DNA of 35,494 bases. Source: Oscillospiraceae bacterium (GTDB taxonomy: Bacteria; Bacillota; Clostridia; Oscillospirales; Acutalibacteraceae). Position 1 is the first letter of the stretch, and each line of letters opens with the position of its first letter. The position numbers and the translations under genes are program-made. The notes under the pieces were generated by a model that ran no database searches, was not told the DNA's origin, and saw nothing but the letters and a program-made list of their open reading frames with translations. The stretch lies in the NCBI GenBank assembly GCA_009779995.1, contig WRDW01000018.1, forward strand, positions 1-35,494, in the 5' to 3' direction. Below are positions 5,761 through 14,233 of the stretch, piece after piece.

Positions 5761-7748
5761 GCTCCGACCTCCATTTCCAGCAGGGCGTTGATGCCCAGGG
5801 CTTCCACGGTCTCGGGCGCGGGGACGCCGGTTTCGCCGTCCCAGCCCATGACCTTCCAGTGCAGGCTGACCTGCTCCTTCGCGTAGGGGGCCTTGACGCC
5901 CTTCAGGGGCCCGCTGCGCAGGGAGGGGTAGCCCAGCGCCCGTCCGGGCAGCTTCACCGAGGCCGGGTCTATGCCCTGCTTGACGTTGAACAGCTGCCGC
6001 ATGGTTTGGACGCGCTTGCCTATCTCCATATAGTCGTCGCCGGAGCGGCCCCAGCCGGCGGCGGCGTTCAGGTACTCTATCAGCTTGAAGGTGTGCACGC
6101 CCATCATCTCGCCGTAGTAGCAGCCGCCCGCGCCGTCCATCATCATGGTGTAGCAGGCGTTGGCCGCCGTGGCCAGGGCGACGGTCTCCGTGGGCTCCAG
6201 GTTCTCCTTCTTGTTGCGCAGCTTCGCGGGGGGGGCCCAGGAGCAGATGTCGCACAGGGACATCGCGTTGTACATCAGGTCCATGGCCACGGTGTGCTTG
6301 CCCGGCGCGGGCTCGGCGGCGTAGTGGGTCACCAGGTGGCCGTCGTTCTTGGAGTCGTGCGCGGGCAGCTCGCTGCCGCCCACCTGCATGGCCAGGCGCT
6401 CGCTGCCCTTGCCGATGCGCCGCGCGGCGATCCGGGAGCCGTCCGCCAACACGTCTCCGAAGCCCTCACGGGCGATCATCTTCTTCACCAGGGCGATGAT
6501 GGCCTGCGTGTTGCCCCAGGTGAGTTCCAACCCGTCGGTATCCGCCTTGGTGAGGATGCCCACCTCGAAGCACTCGATGGCGAAGGCGACCGTAGCCCCG
6601 GCAGAAATCGTATCCATGCCCGCGCGGTTGAGCAGCTCGTTGATGATGAAGATGGAATCCAGCGAATTGTTCACCAGCAGCGGCCCGAACTGGTTCATGG
6701 TTTCATATTCCGGCTTGTGGGTCTCATCATACTCCATGCCGGGCACCTTGCCGGTATCCAGCATCCCGCCGCAGCCCATGGGGCAGGAGTAGCAGTGGTA
6801 TTTGGCGGTCTCCATGGCCAGGATTTTATCGGGATTAAATTCTTTGTTGGCACCGGGCACGTCCTTGGGCCCGCCGCTCCAGTTTTTCAGCGGGGCGTCC
6901 CCGCTGACCACCGCCAGGGCCTGGTTCATGGGGGTGCCCCATTTTTTCAGGAGCATTCCGGACATCGCGCCGTCCATGGGGAAGGAGACGGGCAGCCCCA
7001 TCATCCGGCCCACCATGGGGAGCATGGCGCCGCTCACGGGAGGGACCAGCATACGCTTGATCTTCCGGCCCATCACGCTGCTGAGTTCCTTCACCCGCTC
7101 CGGCTGCGCGCTGCGGATGGGCAGGCTGCCCGCCAGCACCACGGCCTTCAGGCGCTTGGAGCCCATCACGCCGCCGAGCCCCGAGCGCGCGGCGATCCTG
7201 CCGCCGTCGTTGCAGATGCCCGCGATGCACGAGCGGTTCTCGCCCGCCTGGCCGATTACGGCCACCCGTGGGAGCTTCTTGCCCTTTTGGCTGTCTTCGG
7301 TCAGGCGCTTTTCGGCTTCAGTGGCGTCCAGGCCCCAATAGGCGGAGGCGTCGCGCAGCTCGCAGGTCCTGTTGTCCATGTAGAGGTAGACCGGCTTCTC
7401 GGAGACGCCGCGGAAGAAGATGGCGTCCACGCCGCACTGCTTGATGGCGGGCGCGAACATGCCCCCGCAGTTGGAGTCCCCCCAACCGCCGGTGAGCGGG
7501 GACTTGCCCACCACGGTCCAGCGCCCGCAGAACAGCGCGCCGGTGCCGGTCAGGGCCCCACTAGTGATGCCGAGGATGTTGTCCGGCCCCAGCGGGTCGG
7601 CCCCCGCCGGAATGTTTTTCAGGCAGTACCAGGCGCCCAGGCCCTTGCCCGAAAGGACGTTGTAGTAGATTTCGTCCGGAACCTTGGTCTTCTTGATCTC
7701 GCCGGAGGTCAGGTCGACCTCCAGGATGGAACCCATGCAGCTTACCAT
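5757..7748 (-). CDS. aor: Aldehyde ferredoxin oxidoreductase family (tungsten/molybdenum pyranopterin enzyme)
   Basis: At 663 residues this is near the usual AOR length (about 600-650). The N-terminal domain begins LEVDLTSGEI and has the family signature KGLGAWY, the TGTGA segment, and WGDSNCGGMFAP. The [4Fe-4S] ligands are visible as C319-x2-C322-x3-C326 (HCYSCPMGC), with the distant fourth cysteine in CDICSW (C502; C499 is nearby). Such enzymes oxidise aldehydes, or reduce acids, using a bis-pyranopterin tungsten or molybdenum cofactor and ferredoxin. The actual substrate is not readable. It is the first gene of an operon with ferredoxin, MoaD-like carrier and ThiF-like activator. The ATG at 7748 has AGGAGG 9 bases upstream; a second Met at residue 5 is less well placed. 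Confidence 0.93.
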   Translation of the reverse strand: MVSCMGSILEVDLTSGEIKKTKVPDEIYYNVLSGKGLGAWYCLKNIPAGADPLGPDNILGITSGALTGTGALFCGRWTVVGKSPLTGGWGDSNCGGMFAPAIKQCGVDAIFFRGVSEKPVYLYMDNRTCELRDASAYWGLDATEAEKRLTEDSQKGKKLPRVAVIGQAGENRSCIAGICNDGGRIAARSGLGGVMGSKRLKAVVLAGSLPIRSAQPERVKELSSVMGRKIKRMLVPPVSGAMLPMVGRMMGLPVSFPMDGAMSGMLLKKWGTPMNQALAVVSGDAPLKNWSGGPKDVPGANKEFNPDKILAMETAKYHCYSCPMGCGGMLDTGKVPGMEYDETHKPEYETMNQFGPLLVNNSLDSIFIINELLNRAGMDTISAGATVAFAIECFEVGILTKADTDGLELTWGNTQAIIALVKKMIAREGFGDVLADGSRIAARRIGKGSERLAMQVGGSELPAHDSKNDGHLVTHYAAEPAPGKHTVAMDLMYNAMSLCDICSWAPPAKLRNKKENLEPTETVALATAANACYTMMMDGAGGCYYGEMMGVHTFKLIEYLNAAAGWGRSGDDYMEIGKRVQTMRQLFNVKQGIDPASVKLPGRALGYPSLRSGPLKGVKAPYAKEQVSLHWKVMGWDGETGVPAPETVEALGINALLEMEVGA

Positions 7749-7777
7749 GAATGATCGCCTCCTTTTTTCTCGCCTTT

Positions 7778-7806
7778 ATTGTAGCATCGTTTGGAGCGGC
7801 TGTCAA
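7778..7806 (-). promoter_or_regulatory. Promoter of the AOR operon
   Basis: On the minus strand, TTGACA (7806-7801), a 17-base spacer and TACAAT (7783-7778) form a near-perfect sigma-A promoter 29 bases before the AOR ATG. It is back to back with the transporter promoter on the other strand. Confidence 0.85.
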
Positions 7807-7835
7807 GCAAATTACAGCCAATTCCCGCGATTTAT

Positions 7836-7865
7836 TTGACAAGGCCGTATATCCTGTGTTATACT
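7836..7865 (+). promoter_or_regulatory. Promoter of the KimA-like transporter
   Basis: TTGACA (7836-7841), an 18-base spacer and TATACT (7860-7865). Transcription would begin around 7872, leaving a leader of only about 20 bases before the ATG. No riboswitch can fit downstream of this promoter. Confidence 0.8.
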
Positions 7866-7889
7866 AAATATATATACTTATAGAGAGGG

Positions 7890-9752
7890 ATGGTTATTAA
7901 CTTGAAGAAACTCAAAACAATCCTGCTTGGCAAGGCGCTTGCCAACGACCGCCTGAGCCACGAGAAGCTCTCTCGCACCTGGGGGCTCCCCATCGTGGCC
8001 AGCGACGCGGTCTCCTCCGTGGCCTACGCGGTGGAGGAAATTCTCTACGCCATGCTCCCCATGATGGGGCTGCTTGCGGTGCGCTATGTGGGAGGGGTCA
8101 GCCTTTCCATTATTTTTTTGCTGCTCATCCTGGTGTTCTCCTATTCCCAGACCATCACGCATTACCCCAAGGGCGGCGGGGCGTATGACGTCTCGAAGGA
8201 GAACTTCGGGCGCGGCATCTCCCTGGCGGCGGCGGCCTGCCTGATCGTGGGCTACATCCTCACCGCCGCTGTGAGTATCGCCTCCTCCACGGCGGCCATC
8301 GTGGCGGCCTTCCCCTCGCTGGCGGAGCAAAGGGTGCTCATCAGCCTGGTGTGCCTCGCGCTCATCACACTGATCAATCTGCGCGGGGTTTCCGAATCCT
8401 CGAAGATCTTCGGCGTGCCCACCTACCTGTTTATCGCCTCCATGGCGGTTTTGATCGTTGCCGGGGTGCTGCGCTCCCTTTCGGGCAGCCTGGCCCCCAT
8501 CGACTACAGCGCCCACAGGGACATCCTCCCCTCCGGGGCGGCCTCCGGCATGACGCTCATGGTCTTCCTGCGCGCCTTCGCCTCGGGCTGCTCGGGCCTG
8601 ACGGGGGTGGAGGCCGTGAGCAACACCGTGCCCAACTTCAAGGACCCGCCCGTGAAAACGGCCAAGCACGTGCTCTACATGCTGGGCGGGATCGTCATTT
8701 TTATTTTTGGAGGTACGGGCTTCCTGGCCGGGCAGCTGCAGGTGATCCCCCTGGAGAAAACGACGGTCATCTCGCAAATAGCCGATGCGGTGTTCGGCAA
8801 GGGAATCATGTTCTATGTACTGCAATTTACCACGGCGCTGATCCTGCTCCTGGCCGCCAACACGGCCTACAGCGGTATGCCGGTTTTAATGTCAATTTTG
8901 TCGCACGATAGATTTGTACCCAAGCAGTTCTCCCACAGGGGGGCCAAGCTGAGTTTCTCCAATGGGATTATTTTGATTTCCGTGGTCAGCGCCCTGCTGC
9001 TGGTCGCATTCAACGCCGATACCCACGCCCTCATCCCCTTCTACGCCGTGGGCGTGCTGGTCTCGTTCACGATTTCGCAGGCGGGCATGTTCGTCAAGTG
9101 GATGAAGATGAAGAGCGCGGGCTGGCAATACAAGAGCCTCATCAACGGCTTCGGCGCGCTGGTGACGCTGGTGGGCTCCGTGGTGGTGTTCGCCATGCGT
9201 TTGCTCGAGGGCGCGTGGGTGATTGCCATCATCATCCCGCTGGTCATGTGGTTCATGTCATTCACGCATAAGAATTATCACAGGTTTTCCCAGGCGATCC
9301 GCGCGGAAGGCTATGATTATCGCAATCAAGGCGCCCGGGAGGCAGTCCCCGCGCCCTGCGTGGTGCTGGTGCACTATATGAACAAGGGCACGCTCAAGGC
9401 CCTGGACTACGCCATGGACATCTCCTCGGAGGTCTGTGCCGTGCACATAGACACCACGCCCTCCCACACGGCGCTTTTGCGGGAGCAGTGGGAGGCCCTG
9501 GGCATAGCCATCCCCCTGACCGTAATCCCGGCCCCCTATCGGGACGTGCTCGAGCCCCTCGCCGATTACATCTCCGAACGCGAGGCACGGCTGGCGCCGG
9601 GCGAGCACCTGACCGTCATCCTGACGAAGTTCATGAGCGACCGATACTTCAGGCTCTTCCACAACCAGACGCCCCTATATATCGAGCGGCAGCTCAGCCG
9701 CCACAAAAGCGTCGTGACGTCCGTGGTGCCGTTTATCTGCGACGAGGAATGA
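7890..9752 (+). CDS. KimA-like APC-superfamily transporter (probable potassium uptake)
   Basis: This protein of about 620 residues starts with LLGKAL and carries the SDAVSSVAYAVEEIL and YPKGGGAYDVSKENFG motifs of the Bacillus KimA (YdaO) group of APC transporters. About twelve hydrophobic segments follow (residues 30-470), then a roughly 130-residue cytoplasmic tail resembling a universal-stress-protein-like domain (from VVLVHYMNKG). KimA proteins import potassium with protons and are inhibited by c-di-AMP. That role is inferred here by similarity. The start is unsettled: GAGAGGG abuts the ATG at 7890 directly, so TTG at 7902 (spacing 12) is possible. It is monocistronic, with its own promoter and a downstream terminator at 9877. 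Confidence 0.88.
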   Translation: MVINLKKLKTILLGKALANDRLSHEKLSRTWGLPIVASDAVSSVAYAVEEILYAMLPMMGLLAVRYVGGVSLSIIFLLLILVFSYSQTITHYPKGGGAYDVSKENFGRGISLAAAACLIVGYILTAAVSIASSTAAIVAAFPSLAEQRVLISLVCLALITLINLRGVSESSKIFGVPTYLFIASMAVLIVAGVLRSLSGSLAPIDYSAHRDILPSGAASGMTLMVFLRAFASGCSGLTGVEAVSNTVPNFKDPPVKTAKHVLYMLGGIVIFIFGGTGFLAGQLQVIPLEKTTVISQIADAVFGKGIMFYVLQFTTALILLLAANTAYSGMPVLMSILSHDRFVPKQFSHRGAKLSFSNGIILISVVSALLLVAFNADTHALIPFYAVGVLVSFTISQAGMFVKWMKMKSAGWQYKSLINGFGALVTLVGSVVVFAMRLLEGAWVIAIIIPLVMWFMSFTHKNYHRFSQAIRAEGYDYRNQGAREAVPAPCVVLVHYMNKGTLKALDYAMDISSEVCAVHIDTTPSHTALLREQWEALGIAIPLTVIPAPYRDVLEPLADYISEREARLAPGEHLTVILTKFMSDRYFRLFHNQTPLYIERQLSRHKSVVTSVVPFICDEE

Positions 9753-9876
9753 GCATTTAAAAAAGCACAAAAAGCCTTATGATTATGCGCTAAAACATTC
9801 GCTTTTTTCTTTGACAAACAATCAGCGATACACCGTTTGCTGCCCTTGCTTTGCCATGCGTCTCTACGGCATCTGC

Positions 9877-9907
9877 AAAAAAACCGCCCCCACCGGGCGG
9901 TTTTTTT
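9877..9907. terminator. Bidirectional rho-independent terminator
   Basis: The stem is CCGCCC-CCACC-GGGCGG, flanked by seven A on the left and seven T on the right. It can therefore act on either strand. It ends the KimA-like transporter transcript and isolates the following ABC transporter. The stretch from 9753 to 9876 holds no gene I can support. Confidence 0.92.
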
Positions 9908-9947
9908 ACGCAACCATTATACCACAAAACTTTTGTAAATACAAGAC

Positions 9948-9976
9948 TTGTAATGCAAAAATATGTGCTGTATAAT
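9948..9976 (+). promoter_or_regulatory. Promoter of the ABC exporter
   Basis: TTGTAA (9948-9953), a 17-base spacer and a perfect TATAAT (9971-9976), 28 bases before the ATG at 10005. Confidence 0.8.
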
Positions 9977-10004
9977 AGTGAAAACCAATCATGAAGGAGA
10001 ACCC

Positions 10005-11846
10005 ATGGAGGACAAGAAGCTCAAGGGCCTGGCAAAGATCAAGTACATCTTTTTTCTCATCAAACCCTACTGGAGATACGGCAAGCCCTACATGGTCATC
10101 ACCATCGCCATGGCGGCGGTGCTCCAGCCGCTTTCCACGTACCTCGCCACGCTGCTGCCGCAGAAGGCCATCGACGCGGTGATGGCGGGGGCCGGGCGCG
10201 GCGAGGTGTTCCGGGTGATCGGCCTGTATACCCTGGGCATCGCGCTGATCGCCGCTGTGACGGAGCTGGTGAAGATGGGCTATTCCGACCTCGCGCGGCA
10301 GCAGATCCGTATGCGCATACAAAACGAGGTGAACGAGAAGGCCCTGTTCACGGACTACAAATACTACGACAATCCGGATTTTTTCAAGAAATTCATGTAC
10401 GCCCAGGAGGAGTACCCCGACCACGCGGGCATGGTGTCTTGGTTTTTGCCGCGCATCGTCACCGGCACCATCACCATCGCCGCCATGACCACGCTCATCG
10501 CCATGACGGGCCCCGTCTTGCTGGGCGTGACGCTGGCCTTCGTCGTCCTCGGCGGCGTGGTGCTGCTGCCCACGCTCAAGCCGGAGGCGGACCTGCGGGT
10601 CCACTGGAACGACAGCTGGCGGCCGATCGAATACGCGACCCGCCTGCTCAAGCAGAAGGAAAACGCCGCCGAGCTGCGCTCCTCCGGCGCGGGCATCAAA
10701 TTCCTGCGGTCGGTGGATTCCGTCATCGGCCGCAACCAGACCGCCTACCGCATCTTCAAGAAGAAGACCATGCCCTTCTACGTGACGCAGGAGATCGTTA
10801 CGCCCATCCAGACCGCCTGCATCCTGGCCTACATCATCCTGTTCGTCATCGAGGGGGACACCTCCAAAATCGGGCTGTACGCCTCCCTCACGGTGGCCTC
10901 CGCCGCGCTGGCCTCCAACATCGGCACCGTGTTCGACTGCATCAAGGACATGCTGCAGTGGACGCTGCACGGCGAGCGCATCGCCGCGTTTTTCGAGGCC
11001 AAGTCCGAGATCGAGCCCCCGCGCGAGGGCGTCCTCCCCGCGCCGGAGGGCGTGTACGACGTCGAGCTGCGCGACGTCTCCTTCGGCTACGACAACGCCG
11101 CCTTCGCCATCGAGCACCTGAATTTGCGCTTCAAGCCGGGGCAGCGGGCGGCAATTGTCGGCGAAAACGGCGCGGGGAAGACCACGCTGACCAAGCTCCT
11201 GCTGCGCCTGTACGACACAAAAGATGGCCAGGTGCTCATCAACGGTGTCAATATTAAAGAGTATGACATTCACAAGCTCAGATTGCACATCGGCATCGCC
11301 TTCCAGGACGTGCGCGTGCTGGCCATGAGCCTGCGCGACAACCTGACCGTCTACAACGATGTGCCCGACGAGCAGCTCCTCGAGGTGATCCACAAGCTGG
11401 GGCTGGAGAGCGTGCTGGAAAAGGCGGGGGGCGACGGTTCCGACATGCTGTCAGACGCCAACAAAGCGGCGCTGGACAAGATGGTCTCCCGGGAGTTCAC
11501 CGAGGACGGCGTGGCGCTCTCCGGCGGGGAGGCCCAGCGCATGACCCTGGCGCGGCTGTTCACCGGGCAGTTCGGCCTGCTGGTGCTGGACGAGCCCTCC
11601 TCGGCCCTCGATCCAATGGCCGAATACAACCTCATGCAGATCATCCTGGACGCCTCCAACACCGCCACTACCCTCATGATCGCCCACCGGCTCTCCACCG
11701 TGCGCGATTTCGACGTGATCTACCACATGGAGGGCGGCGCGATCATAGAAAGCGGCACGCATGACGATCTCATGGCTGCGCGGGGGAAATACTGCGAGAT
11801 GTTCACGCGGCAGGCGGAGAATTACCAGAATGCCGCGGAGGGGTGA
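10005..11846 (+). CDS. ABC transporter, fused permease-ATPase (type IV exporter fold)
   Basis: The start at 10005 is set by AAGGAG (9994-9999). The 613-residue protein has an N-terminal six-helix membrane domain (about 1-330) and a C-terminal nucleotide-binding domain. Walker A is GENGAGKTT (386-394), the signature LSGGE (505-509), Walker B LLVLDEPS with the catalytic D529/E530 pair, and the H-loop AHRLST. Such half-transporters work as homo- or heterodimers and export lipids, peptides or drugs. Only one half-transporter gene is present, which suggests a homodimer or a partner elsewhere. The ATPase domain has an extended loop before the signature motif (a Gly/Asp/Ser-rich stretch near 475-500), seen in a subgroup linked to peptide or bacteriocin export. 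The substrate is unknown. Confidence 0.92.
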   Translation: MEDKKLKGLAKIKYIFFLIKPYWRYGKPYMVITIAMAAVLQPLSTYLATLLPQKAIDAVMAGAGRGEVFRVIGLYTLGIALIAAVTELVKMGYSDLARQQIRMRIQNEVNEKALFTDYKYYDNPDFFKKFMYAQEEYPDHAGMVSWFLPRIVTGTITIAAMTTLIAMTGPVLLGVTLAFVVLGGVVLLPTLKPEADLRVHWNDSWRPIEYATRLLKQKENAAELRSSGAGIKFLRSVDSVIGRNQTAYRIFKKKTMPFYVTQEIVTPIQTACILAYIILFVIEGDTSKIGLYASLTVASAALASNIGTVFDCIKDMLQWTLHGERIAAFFEAKSEIEPPREGVLPAPEGVYDVELRDVSFGYDNAAFAIEHLNLRFKPGQRAAIVGENGAGKTTLTKLLLRLYDTKDGQVLINGVNIKEYDIHKLRLHIGIAFQDVRVLAMSLRDNLTVYNDVPDEQLLEVIHKLGLESVLEKAGGDGSDMLSDANKAALDKMVSREFTEDGVALSGGEAQRMTLARLFTGQFGLLVLDEPSSALDPMAEYNLMQIILDASNTATTLMIAHRLSTVRDFDVIYHMEGGAIIESGTHDDLMAARGKYCEMFTRQAENYQNAAEG

Positions 11847-11855
11847 TTTTGGGGA

Positions 11856-11884
11856 TTGCTTTTTTCAGCGAATGCGTGTATACT
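11856..11884 (+). promoter_or_regulatory. Promoter of the PIN-domain gene pair
   Basis: TTGCTT (11856-11861), a 17-base spacer and TATACT (11879-11884). An AGAGGTGA ribosome site precedes the ATG at 11906. The promoter begins 9 bases after the ABC transporter stop, so the pair is probably transcribed on its own. Confidence 0.75.
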
Positions 11885-11905
11885 AGGGGTAGAGGTGATT
11901 AGCGC

Positions 11906-12382
11906 ATGAAAAAAATGAAAATTTACCTGGAGACGACGGTGTTCAATCGGTATTTCGAGCCGGAACGGGATAACTACAGGGACACGGTTCGGCTGTTTGA
12001 GGAAATTGCCGAGGGTCGGTTTGAGGCGTACACATCAGCTTATGTGGTAAAAGAACTGTTGGATACTACAGACGAACCGAAACGTGAAGCGATGATGGCG
12101 CTTCTCCGTCGGCATCATGTAATTATCCTTGATGAATCGAGAGAAACTGAGGTGCTGGCGGAAGCGTATGTAACGCATGGCGTTATAACAAGGCCGCATC
12201 AATACGACAGGCTGCATATCGCCTGTACGTCCGCGCATGGCCTGGATGCCATTATCAGCCTCAATTTTTCCCACATCAACAGGAAGAAGACCAAGGAACT
12301 CACGGAGCCTGTCAACAGACTGTACGGCTACATCAAAATTTTCATCGGTACGCCAATGGAGGTGATTAATGATGGCGAATAG
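11906..12382 (+). CDS. PIN-domain protein, probable toxin/ribonuclease
   Basis: The 158-residue protein has the PIN-fold layout. The first acidic residue is in IYLETTVFNRYF (Glu where VapC usually has Asp, as in the YIETSV subgroup). A second acidic residue is in AYVVKELLDT. The last pair is in YDRLHIACTSAHGLDAIISLNFSHI. These acidic residues normally bind Mg or Mn for RNA cleavage. It overlaps the next gene by 11-14 bases, which suggests a toxin-antitoxin pair in toxin-first order. The DNA is visibly more AT-rich than the flanking genes, a hint of horizontal origin. The PIN fold is well supported; toxin activity is inferred. Confidence 0.8.
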   Translation: MKKMKIYLETTVFNRYFEPERDNYRDTVRLFEEIAEGRFEAYTSAYVVKELLDTTDEPKREAMMALLRRHHVIILDESRETEVLAEAYVTHGVITRPHQYDRLHIACTSAHGLDAIISLNFSHINRKKTKELTEPVNRLYGYIKIFIGTPMEVINDGE

Positions 12383-12551
12383 CTTGGACTACGAGAAAGA
12401 GATCGACGAGCTCCGTGCAAGGCTTTACGAGGAGTATCTTTCGATGAAACCAGAGGAGTGGCGCAAGATGATCAGCGACACAGCCCACGAGGCCGCTGAG
12501 AAATATGGCCTGACTATCATCCCCTCCCGCTCCGTCCGCACAACCTACTAA
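12372..12551 (+). CDS. Small partner of the PIN-domain protein (59 aa), putative antitoxin
   Basis: GGAGGTG at 12358-12364 precedes two adjacent in-frame ATGs (12369 and 12372). The second has the better spacing and gives 59 residues. The sequence is highly charged and helical (DYEKEIDELRARLYEEYL, then MISDTAHEAAEKYGL) with no membrane segment, as expected for a small antitoxin-like or regulatory protein. It lacks a recognisable DNA-binding motif. Its start overlaps the end of the PIN gene, so the two are translationally coupled. The antitoxin role rests only on this arrangement. Confidence 0.6.
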   Translation: MANSLDYEKEIDELRARLYEEYLSMKPEEWRKMISDTAHEAAEKYGLTIIPSRSVRTTY

Positions 12552-12559
12552 ACGCCCCC

Positions 12560-12589
12560 AGCCCCCGGCTCCTTGCAGGGCCGGGGGCT
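12560..12589. terminator. Hairpin between convergent genes
   Basis: AGCCCCCGGC (12560-12569) pairs perfectly with GCCGGGGGCT (12580-12589), with a 10-base loop. It lies between the PIN module and the convergent symporter gene. No clear T run follows on either strand, so termination may rely on the very stable GC stem. Confidence 0.6.
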
Positions 12590-12609
12590 AATGCTATCCT
12601 GTATTCTGC

Positions 12610-14166
12610 CTACTCCGCCAGGCCGCCCTCTTCGCGCCGCCTGATTTGCAGGACCTCGAGCACCTCGGCGAGCTTGGCCTCGGTCAGCTCGTATTTACGC
12701 ATGGGCAGCAGGGCCAGCACGTTGGAGATGGCGGGGATGATGGAGATGGCGATGAACATCATGGTAAAGAAGTTGAAGATCTGGCCGGAGGTCAGCGCGC
12801 CCTCTGCGATGCGGTGGACGACCATGTCGCCGCCGCGCTGCATCACCTCGCGGGGGATTTTGCCCTCGTTGAGCATATTCTGCAGGATCATGAGGTTCAC
12901 CCCGGACATGCCCACGATGGCGCTGAGGGTCTGGTAGAGCAGCGTGGAGATGCCGTTGCCTATCTTCGCCATAAAGGTGAGGCCCGAGAAGAACACGCCG
13001 TCGGGCCGGACGTTGTGGGTGAAATCCTCGTAGTCCACCGTGTCGGTGATCATGGCCGTCTGCAGCACGATGAACAGGCCCATGGCCACGCCCTTCACCA
13101 GGAACATCGCCGTGAGCACGACGAGCATGGCGGGGTGGGTCAGACCGCCGGGCAGCCGCAGCGAGAGCAGGTACACGAGGAAGAGCAGCAGGTTGATCGG
13201 CAGCTCGCCCAGGTTGCACCACATGTAGAGCCTGTGCTTGCCGAAGCGGTCCATGAGCCGCGGGGCCAGGATCTGCGCCGGGAACATTCCCGCGAAGACG
13301 CCGCCGCCGATCAGCGCGGTGTAGAACAGCGCCTTGCCCGGGTCCTTGCTGGAAAAATAATAGGTCACTAGGGGCACGGCCACCAGCATCAGGATGTTGC
13401 GCGGGGTGGCCAGCACGCCCGAGACCAGCAGCTGCCGGAAGGGCCTGTTGCTCCACAGCATCTGGACATTCTCCTTGAAGGTGTTGACCTTCTGGTTTTG
13501 CGTGGTGATCTTCTCGCGCACGAAGATGCCCGCCATCTGGAAGGCGATGTAGCCGAGCGTCAGGAAGCCCAGCGCCGTGACGATGACGCCCGACCTGTCG
13601 GAGCCCAGCGACTGCCCCACGGCCAGCGCGATGGGCTGGAACAGCGCCATGGCCAGCCCGCCGCCTATGCCGCCGATGATGCGCGCGTTGGCCTGCAGCT
13701 TCTGCCGGTGCTTCTCGTCCTCGGTCATCAGCGCGGTGATGCCCCACAGGGGGATGTCGCCCGCGGTGTAGAACAGGTCGAACAGGATGTAGGCGATCAG
13801 CGCCCAGGCCACCACGCCCACGTTGCGCCAGGGCGAGACGCCCTCGGCGTAGGAGTAGGGCGGGCAGAGGAAGCACAGCATGGTGAAGACGTACACCCCC
13901 GACGGCGCCCACATCAGGTAGGGCCGGCATTTGCCGTACTTGCTGCGGGTCCTATCCACGATGACGCCCATGATGGGGTCGTTGATGGCGTCCCACACCT
14001 GGGCGATGGTCATGATGAGGCCCACGATGATCGCGGGGATGAACAGGACGTCCCTGGCGACATAGTTGGTGAACATGGGGATGGTGCTGAAGATCATGTT
14101 CTGCCCGAACATGGCGAAGAGGTACATGTTGCGCTCGCGCGGGGTGTAGGTTTTCAGCTGCCGCAT
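12610..14166 (-). CDS. GPH-family sugar:cation symporter (MelB/XynB-like)
   Basis: The 518-residue protein has about twelve hydrophobic segments and the glycoside-pentoside-hexuronide family signature at residues 59-86 (DAINDPIMGVIVDRTRSKYG, then KCRPYLMW). It includes the paired aspartates D59 and D63 that act in cation coupling in MelB. GPH transporters import glycosides or hexuronides with Na+ or H+; the substrate is not evident. A GH2 glycosidase is encoded 15 kb away, with no closer sugar genes. The ATG at 14166 has only a weak ribosome site. It is transcribed alone from the promoter at 14203-14231. Confidence 0.9.
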   Translation of the reverse strand: MRQLKTYTPRERNMYLFAMFGQNMIFSTIPMFTNYVARDVLFIPAIIVGLIMTIAQVWDAINDPIMGVIVDRTRSKYGKCRPYLMWAPSGVYVFTMLCFLCPPYSYAEGVSPWRNVGVVAWALIAYILFDLFYTAGDIPLWGITALMTEDEKHRQKLQANARIIGGIGGGLAMALFQPIALAVGQSLGSDRSGVIVTALGFLTLGYIAFQMAGIFVREKITTQNQKVNTFKENVQMLWSNRPFRQLLVSGVLATPRNILMLVAVPLVTYYFSSKDPGKALFYTALIGGGVFAGMFPAQILAPRLMDRFGKHRLYMWCNLGELPINLLLFLVYLLSLRLPGGLTHPAMLVVLTAMFLVKGVAMGLFIVLQTAMITDTVDYEDFTHNVRPDGVFFSGLTFMAKIGNGISTLLYQTLSAIVGMSGVNLMILQNMLNEGKIPREVMQRGGDMVVHRIAEGALTSGQIFNFFTMMFIAISIIPAISNVLALLPMRKYELTEAKLAEVLEVLQIRRREEGGLAE

Positions 14167-14202
14167 TTCATCACGCTTTCAAATAAATTTTATGTTTAGG
14201 CC

Positions 14203-14231
14203 ATTATAGCACGCATATTGATAAAATACAA
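14203..14231 (-). promoter_or_regulatory. Promoter of the GPH symporter
   Basis: On the minus strand, TTGTAT (14231-14226), a 17-base spacer and TATAAT (14208-14203), 36 bases before the ATG. The -35 box lies just beside the -35 box of the divergent promoter. Confidence 0.78.
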
Positions 14232-14233
14232 GC

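Noticed and set aside
5859-7754. 631-codon open frame on the plus strand opposite AOR
   Set aside because: It is a long antisense shadow caused by high third-position GC in the AOR gene. Its product is His/Gly/Ala-rich with no domain, while the minus-strand frame has all AOR motifs.
7749-7889. c-di-AMP (ydaO) riboswitch before the KimA-like gene
   Set aside because: Only about 20 bases lie between the transcription start expected from the promoter and the ATG. The rest of the gap is taken by two back-to-back promoters.
9753-9876. Possible small genes in the gap after the KimA-like transporter
   Set aside because: No frame with a ribosome site or plausible protein was found on either strand. 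The region holds only the approach to the terminator.
9906-11393. 495-codon minus-strand frame opposite the ABC exporter
   Set aside because: The sequence is low-complexity, antisense to a gene with complete Walker and signature motifs, and crosses the strong terminator at 9877-9907.
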